Shown piece by piece: positions 60,504 through 64,000 of a DNA stretch of 64,000 bases. Numbering within the stretch: position 1 is the first letter of the stretch; the number at the start of each line of letters is the position of its first letter. This DNA comes from Actinoplanes sp. TFC3 (GTDB lineage Bacteria; Actinomycetota; Actinomycetes; Mycobacteriales; Micromonosporaceae). The notes beneath the pieces are model-generated. The model saw nothing but the letters and a program-made list of their open reading frames with translations. It did not search any database and was not told the origin of the DNA. The position numbers and the translations under genes were made by a program. The DNA is taken from positions 2,957,794 through 3,021,793 of the forward strand of contig NZ_LOJP01000001.1 in the NCBI RefSeq assembly GCF_001553785.1, in the 5' to 3' direction.

Positions 60504-62327
60504 ATGAGCCGCTACGTGGTGATCGGTGCCGGGGCGGTCGGTGCCTCGATCGCCGCCGAGCTGCACCGGGCCGGCATCGAGACCGTGCTGATCGCCCGGG
60601 GCGCCCAGCTCGCCGCGCTGCGCGAGCGTGGCCTGACCTACCTGCGCCCGGACGGCGAGCACCAGCTACGCATCCCGGTCGCCGCCGGACCGGACGAGGT
60701 CGACCTGACCGGCGATGACGTTCTGCTGCTGGCCACCAAGAGCACCGGCACCGAGGCTGCGGTGCGCGAGTGGGCGTGGCGCCCGGTCAAGCTGGCCGAT
60801 GGCGGCTCCGGGCTGGCGGCCACCGAGCTGCCGATGGTGACGCTGCAGAACGGGCTGGCCAACGAACGCATTGCGCTGCGCTCGTTCGCCCGGGTGATCG
60901 GTGCCGTGGTGTGGATCCCGGCCACCTTCGCCGTCCCCGGTGAGGTGGTCAACCACGGCTTCCCCGCGCCCGCCGCGGTCTGGCTGGGGCGGCTCCCGGC
61001 CCAGCCAGATGCCGCCGTCGCCCGGATCGCCGCCGACCTGCGCCGCGGCGGCATCCTCGCCCAGGAGGCCGGCGACATCGCCGCGCACAAGGCCGGCAAG
61101 CTGCTCGGCAACCTCGTCAATACCCTGGACGCGCTCTATGCGCCCAGCGTGCTGCGCGACGCGGCCCTGCAACGGCTCAAGACCGAGGCCCGGGCGGTCT
61201 ACGCGGCCGCCGGCATCGAGGCGGTCCAGCCCGATCCCGGTGACTTCCGGGTTGCCGAGGTGCCCGGGCGGGCCCGCGCCGGCAACTCGACCCGGCAGAG
61301 CCTGGCTCGCGCCGCGACCCCCGAAACCGACTACCTCGACGGGGAGATCGTGCTGCTCGGCCGCCTGCACGGGGTGGACACCCCGGCCGCCGCCGCCGTC
61401 CAGGCCCGCCTGCACCGGGCGGTCGCCGAGGGCACACCCGCCGCCTCGCTCGACGACGCGGATCTCAGCGCCACCCTGCCCGGCCTGCCCCGGCCGGGCC
61501 GCACCGCCGACCGCCCGGTGCTGATCGGCGCCGAGGAGCTGTACCGCCGGGTGGCCCAGCCCGACGCGCCGCTGCTGCTCGACGTGCGCTGGGCGCTCGG
61601 CGACCCGCACGGCGCCGAGCACTACCGGGCCGGGCATCTGCCCGGTGCCGTCTACGTCGACCTGGACACCGAGTTGGCCGGTCCGCACGCGCCCAGCGCC
61701 GGACGGCACCCACTGCCGCCAGTCGAGCAGTTGCAGGCCGCGGCCCGCCGCTGGGGGCTCGAGCAGAACCGGGCCGTCGTGGTCTATGACAACACCGGCG
61801 GGCTCGCCGCAGCCCGAGCCTGGTGGCTGCTGCGCTGGGCCGGGGTCAGCGACGTGCGCCTGCTCGACGGCGGCCTGGCGGCCTGGGGCGCGGCCGGCTA
61901 CGGCGAAGCCACCGGCGAGGCCCGCACGCCGGTGCCCGGCGATGTCGTGCTCACCGCGGGCCACCTGCCCACGCTCACCGCCGATGAGGCCGCGGCCCTG
62001 CCGACCGGCGGCACCCTGCTCGACGCCCGGGCCGCCGAGCGGTACCGCGGCGAGGTCGAGCCCATCGACCCGAGAGCCGGCCACATACCGGGCGCGGTCA
62101 GCGCCCCGACCACCGGCAACCTGCAGGACGGCGTACCGCTGTTCCGGACCGCCGAGGACCTGCGGGAGCGCTTCGCCGAGGTGAGCGGGCCGGTCGGTGT
62201 CTACTGCGGCTCGGGGGTGACCGCGGCCCACGAGATCGTGGCGCTCGCCGTCGCCGGCATCGACGCGGCGCTCTACCCCGGCTCGTGGTCCGCCTGGTCC
62301 GCCGACCCGTCGCGGCCGGTGGCATGA
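60504..62327 (+). CDS. Ketopantoate reductase-like (PanE/ApbA) domain fused to a two-domain rhodanese
   Basis: A 607-residue cytosolic fusion. Residues 1-325 are a ketopantoate reductase-like unit: GAGAVG (8-13) for NADPH, LLATKSTGTEAAV, VTLQNGLANE and the catalytic Lys region HKAGKLLGNLVN. Residues about 332-465 form an inactive rhodanese domain (AEHYRAGHLPGAVYVDLDTE, VVYDNTGG without Cys) and about 480-605 an active one with CGSGVTA (Cys568), as in SseA-type 3-mercaptopyruvate or thiosulfate sulfurtransferases. One uninterrupted frame joins them. AAAAGGGGC precedes the ATG. The stop overlaps the GlcD-type gene. The combined function is unknown; linked sulfur transfer and 2-keto-acid reduction is one idea. 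Confidence 0.9.
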   Translation: MSRYVVIGAGAVGASIAAELHRAGIETVLIARGAQLAALRERGLTYLRPDGEHQLRIPVAAGPDEVDLTGDDVLLLATKSTGTEAAVREWAWRPVKLADGGSGLAATELPMVTLQNGLANERIALRSFARVIGAVVWIPATFAVPGEVVNHGFPAPAAVWLGRLPAQPDAAVARIAADLRRGGILAQEAGDIAAHKAGKLLGNLVNTLDALYAPSVLRDAALQRLKTEARAVYAAAGIEAVQPDPGDFRVAEVPGRARAGNSTRQSLARAATPETDYLDGEIVLLGRLHGVDTPAAAAVQARLHRAVAEGTPAASLDDADLSATLPGLPRPGRTADRPVLIGAEELYRRVAQPDAPLLLDVRWALGDPHGAEHYRAGHLPGAVYVDLDTELAGPHAPSAGRHPLPPVEQLQAAARRWGLEQNRAVVVYDNTGGLAAARAWWLLRWAGVSDVRLLDGGLAAWGAAGYGEATGEARTPVPGDVVLTAGHLPTLTADEAAALPTGGTLLDARAAERYRGEVEPIDPRAGHIPGAVSAPTTGNLQDGVPLFRTAEDLRERFAEVSGPVGVYCGSGVTAAHEIVALAVAGIDAALYPGSWSAWSADPSRPVA

Positions 62328-63634
62328 GCGGGGTGCAATGGTCGACCGACGCCGCGCTGCTGGCTGAGCGTCGCTTCGACCGCTCGGGCTGGGAGCCGGC
62401 CGGCACCCCGGCGGCCGTGGCTTTTCCCCGCACCGCCGCGCAGGTGCAGGAGGTGCTGCGGGAGGCGCAGGCCAGCCGGACACCGGTGGTGGCCCGCGGC
62501 GCGGGCACGGCGCTGACCGGCGCGAGTGCGGCCGGAGCCGGGGCCATCGTGCTGGATCTGAGCAGAATGAACCGGATCGTCGAGATCCGGCCCGCCGACG
62601 GGGTCGCCGTGGTGCAACCGGGCGTGATCACGGCCGAGCTGGACCGGGCCGCCGCCGGGTACGGGCTGAGCTACGCGCCCGACCCCGCCAGCGTGGCCAT
62701 CTCGACGATCGGCGGCAACATCGCCACGAACGCGGGCGGTCTGCGCTGCGCCAAGTACGGCGTCACCCGCGACGCCGTCCTGGGCTTGGATGTCGTGCTG
62801 GCCGGCGGCGACCTGATCAGCACCGGCCGGGCCACCCTCAAGGGCGTCGCCGGGTACGACCTGACCGCCCTGTTCGTCGGCTCGGAGGGCACGCTGGGCA
62901 TCGTGGTCGGCGCCACGCTGCGGCTGCGTCCCCTGCCGGACCCGTCGGCCACCATCGCCGCCTCCTACCCCGATGTCGCGGCCGCCGCAGCCGCCTCGGT
63001 GGCGCTGGCCGAGGCCCGGATCCGGCCGGTGCTGGCCGAGCTGCTGGACGAGGCCACGCTGAACGCGATCGACCCGGCCCTGCGCGCGGCCGGCGCGGCG
63101 CTGCTGATCGTGCAGACCGACGGTGGGCCGGACGAGGCCGCGCACGCCGCTGAGGTGCTCGCCAAGGGTTCCACCACGCTGCGCAGCACGACCGACCCGG
63201 CCGAGACGGCCGCGCTGCTGGCCGCCCGGCGCCAGGCGCTACCCGCGATCGAACGGCTCGGGCGGCCGCTGATCGAGGACATCGCGGTGCCCCGCTCGCG
63301 GCTGGCCGAGGCGGTCCGCGAGATCGAGGCCGTGGCGCAGCGCCATCAGGTGCCGATCTGCACGCTCGCTCACGCCGGGGACGGCAACCTGCACCCGATC
63401 ATCGTGGCCGGCCGTCCCGGCGAGCCGATTCCCGAGGCGGCCCACCGCGCCGCGGACGAGATCTTCGCCCTGGCCCTGCGGCTGGGTGGCACGGTCACCG
63501 GGGAGCACGGCGTGGGGGTGCTCAAGCGGGCGTGGCTGGAACGGGAACTGGGTCCGGCTTCGTTGTCGCTGCACCGCCAGATCAAGGCGGTGTTCGACCC
63601 GTACGGCATCCTCAACCCCGGCAAGGGCATCTGA
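62324..63634 (+). CDS. FAD-linked oxidase, GlcD/lactate dehydrogenase type
   Basis: A 436-residue VAO-family flavoprotein. FAD binding is shown by VVARGAGTALTGASAAG, DPASVAISTIGGNIATNAGG, KYGVTRDAVLGLDVVL and GSEGTLGIV. The C-terminal domain ends with the typical GTVTGEHGVGVLKRAWLERE and FDPYGILNPGKG. It should oxidise a 2-hydroxy acid such as glycolate or lactate. The ATG at 62324 overlaps the stop of the fusion gene (ATGA), so both products are probably made together and may act on related 2-hydroxy- and 2-keto acids. Confidence 0.94.
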   Translation: MSGVQWSTDAALLAERRFDRSGWEPAGTPAAVAFPRTAAQVQEVLREAQASRTPVVARGAGTALTGASAAGAGAIVLDLSRMNRIVEIRPADGVAVVQPGVITAELDRAAAGYGLSYAPDPASVAISTIGGNIATNAGGLRCAKYGVTRDAVLGLDVVLAGGDLISTGRATLKGVAGYDLTALFVGSEGTLGIVVGATLRLRPLPDPSATIAASYPDVAAAAAASVALAEARIRPVLAELLDEATLNAIDPALRAAGAALLIVQTDGGPDEAAHAAEVLAKGSTTLRSTTDPAETAALLAARRQALPAIERLGRPLIEDIAVPRSRLAEAVREIEAVAQRHQVPICTLAHAGDGNLHPIIVAGRPGEPIPEAAHRAADEIFALALRLGGTVTGEHGVGVLKRAWLERELGPASLSLHRQIKAVFDPYGILNPGKGI

Positions 63635-63663
63635 GGTACGGATGGCGGTCAGGCCAGGGCTGG

Positions 63664-63686
63664 GCCCGGTCGCGGGATCACCGGGC
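63664..63686. terminator. Short hairpin between convergent genes
   Basis: GCCCGGT (63664-63670) pairs with ACCGGGC (63680-63686), loop 9 bases. It overlaps the stop codon of the convergent sortase gene. It may terminate the fusion-glcD operon. Confidence 0.4.
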
Positions 63687-64000
63687 GGGATGGGCCATGC
63701 TGAGGTCGGCGTAGACCACGATGTTGTCCTCGTAGTGCCCGGCGGTCCTGTCGAAATTCCCGCCGCACGTGATCAGCCGGAGCCCGGCGCGGTTGATCGA
63801 GCCATAGACGGCGTCGCTCGGGAACTTGTCCTTGGCATACCGCTCGACCTTGACGACGGAGAACATGGCGATGCTGCCGTCCTCGCGGTCCACGGAGATG
63901 GTCGCGCCGGGTTTGAGTTCGGCGAGGCGGTTGAACGTGCCCGGCTTGTTCCGGTAGTCGACGTGCCCGGCCAGCACGGCCGGGCCCAGGGATCCGGGGG
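63678..64000 (-). CDS. Class F sortase, 5' end outside the window
   Basis: About 106 C-terminal residues of a sortase. The catalytic His is in AVLAGHVDY, the Cys in LRLITCGGNF, and the late Arg may be the one in NFDRTAG. The middle contains LKPGATISVDRED and VYGSINRAG, as in class F sortases of actinobacteria. Sortases link secreted proteins to the cell wall or act as small trimmed transpeptidases. The frame is open to the right edge, so the signal peptide and N-terminal region are outside the window. Confidence 0.9.
   Translation of the reverse strand, partial: PGSLGPAVLAGHVDYRNKPGTFNRLAELKPGATISVDREDGSIAMFSVVKVERYAKDKFPSDAVYGSINRAGLRLITCGGNFDRTAGHYEDNIVVYADLSMAHPAR

Overview
The window is very GC-rich DNA with strong G/C third-position bias, many GTG starts, translationally coupled (ATGA/GTGA) genes and several probable leaderless transcripts. 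Gene content fits a soil actinomycete, most plausibly of the Micromonosporaceae/Actinoplanes type: SigE-family ECF sigma factor, DUF1684, DICT, CG0192-type protein, class F sortase, L,D-transpeptidase, Tat and lipoprotein signals. The genus is an inference; no rRNA or marker gene is present. No tRNA, rRNA, CRISPR array, insertion sequence or prophage was seen. About 62 genes are supported, including three broken ones, and they fill nearly all of the sequence.

Layout. 1-6.2 kb: alkaline phosphatase (cut by the left edge), a GDPD-type phosphodiesterase, a VanY-like peptidase, and a minus-strand operon PadR regulator / GT-C-like membrane protein / ADP-ribosylglycohydrolase. 6.4-12.8 kb: a class A penicillin-binding protein fused to a class A beta-lactamase-like domain, an aldo/keto reductase, a FadR-type regulator coupled to a CynX/NimT-type MFS transporter, a glxA remnant and a small zinc-ribbon protein. 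13-16 kb: a lipoprotein and an operon GH114 glycosidase / SigE-type sigma / membrane anti-sigma-like protein. 16.1-19.4 kb: DUF1684, two LLM flavin monooxygenases and a TetR remnant. 19.4-25.4 kb: an amino-sugar (probably MurNAc) salvage locus with a CUT1 ABC importer, a MurQ-like etherase, a divergent RpiR regulator and a BadF-type sugar kinase. 25.4-34.3 kb: a Tat-exported esterase, a polar amino-acid ABC transporter, a secreted jelly-roll-like protein, a maltokinase-cap-like gene interrupted by an amber codon, an L,D-transpeptidase, an NAD(P)-binding oxidoreductase, a degenerate inositol monophosphatase and a LysR regulator.

34.4-46.4 kb looks like a stress and signalling island. Two PRC-barrel/DUF2382 genes, a membrane protein and an AI-2E family permease lie behind promoter-like sequences of one type (GTTT-N15-GGGCAC or GGGTAG, the SigB/SigF pattern). 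Next to them are an RsbQ-like hydrolase, a DICT protein whose GGDEF is degenerate but keeps an I-site-like RxxD, and two membrane-bound diguanylate cyclases. 46.5-59.4 kb is a single ten-gene coupled operon: alpha/beta hydrolase, two SsuD-like monooxygenases, an SfnB-like acyl-CoA dehydrogenase homologue, a complete oligopeptide-type ABC importer and an asymmetric ABC exporter. It looks like a pathway that imports a small substrate and oxidatively cleaves it, with an export step. The right end has a LysR regulator, a ketopantoate-reductase-like/rhodanese fusion coupled to a GlcD-type flavin oxidase, and a class F sortase cut by the window edge.

The most promising leads are the ten-gene operon, the two protein fusions, and the SigB-like/RsbQ/DICT neighbourhood.
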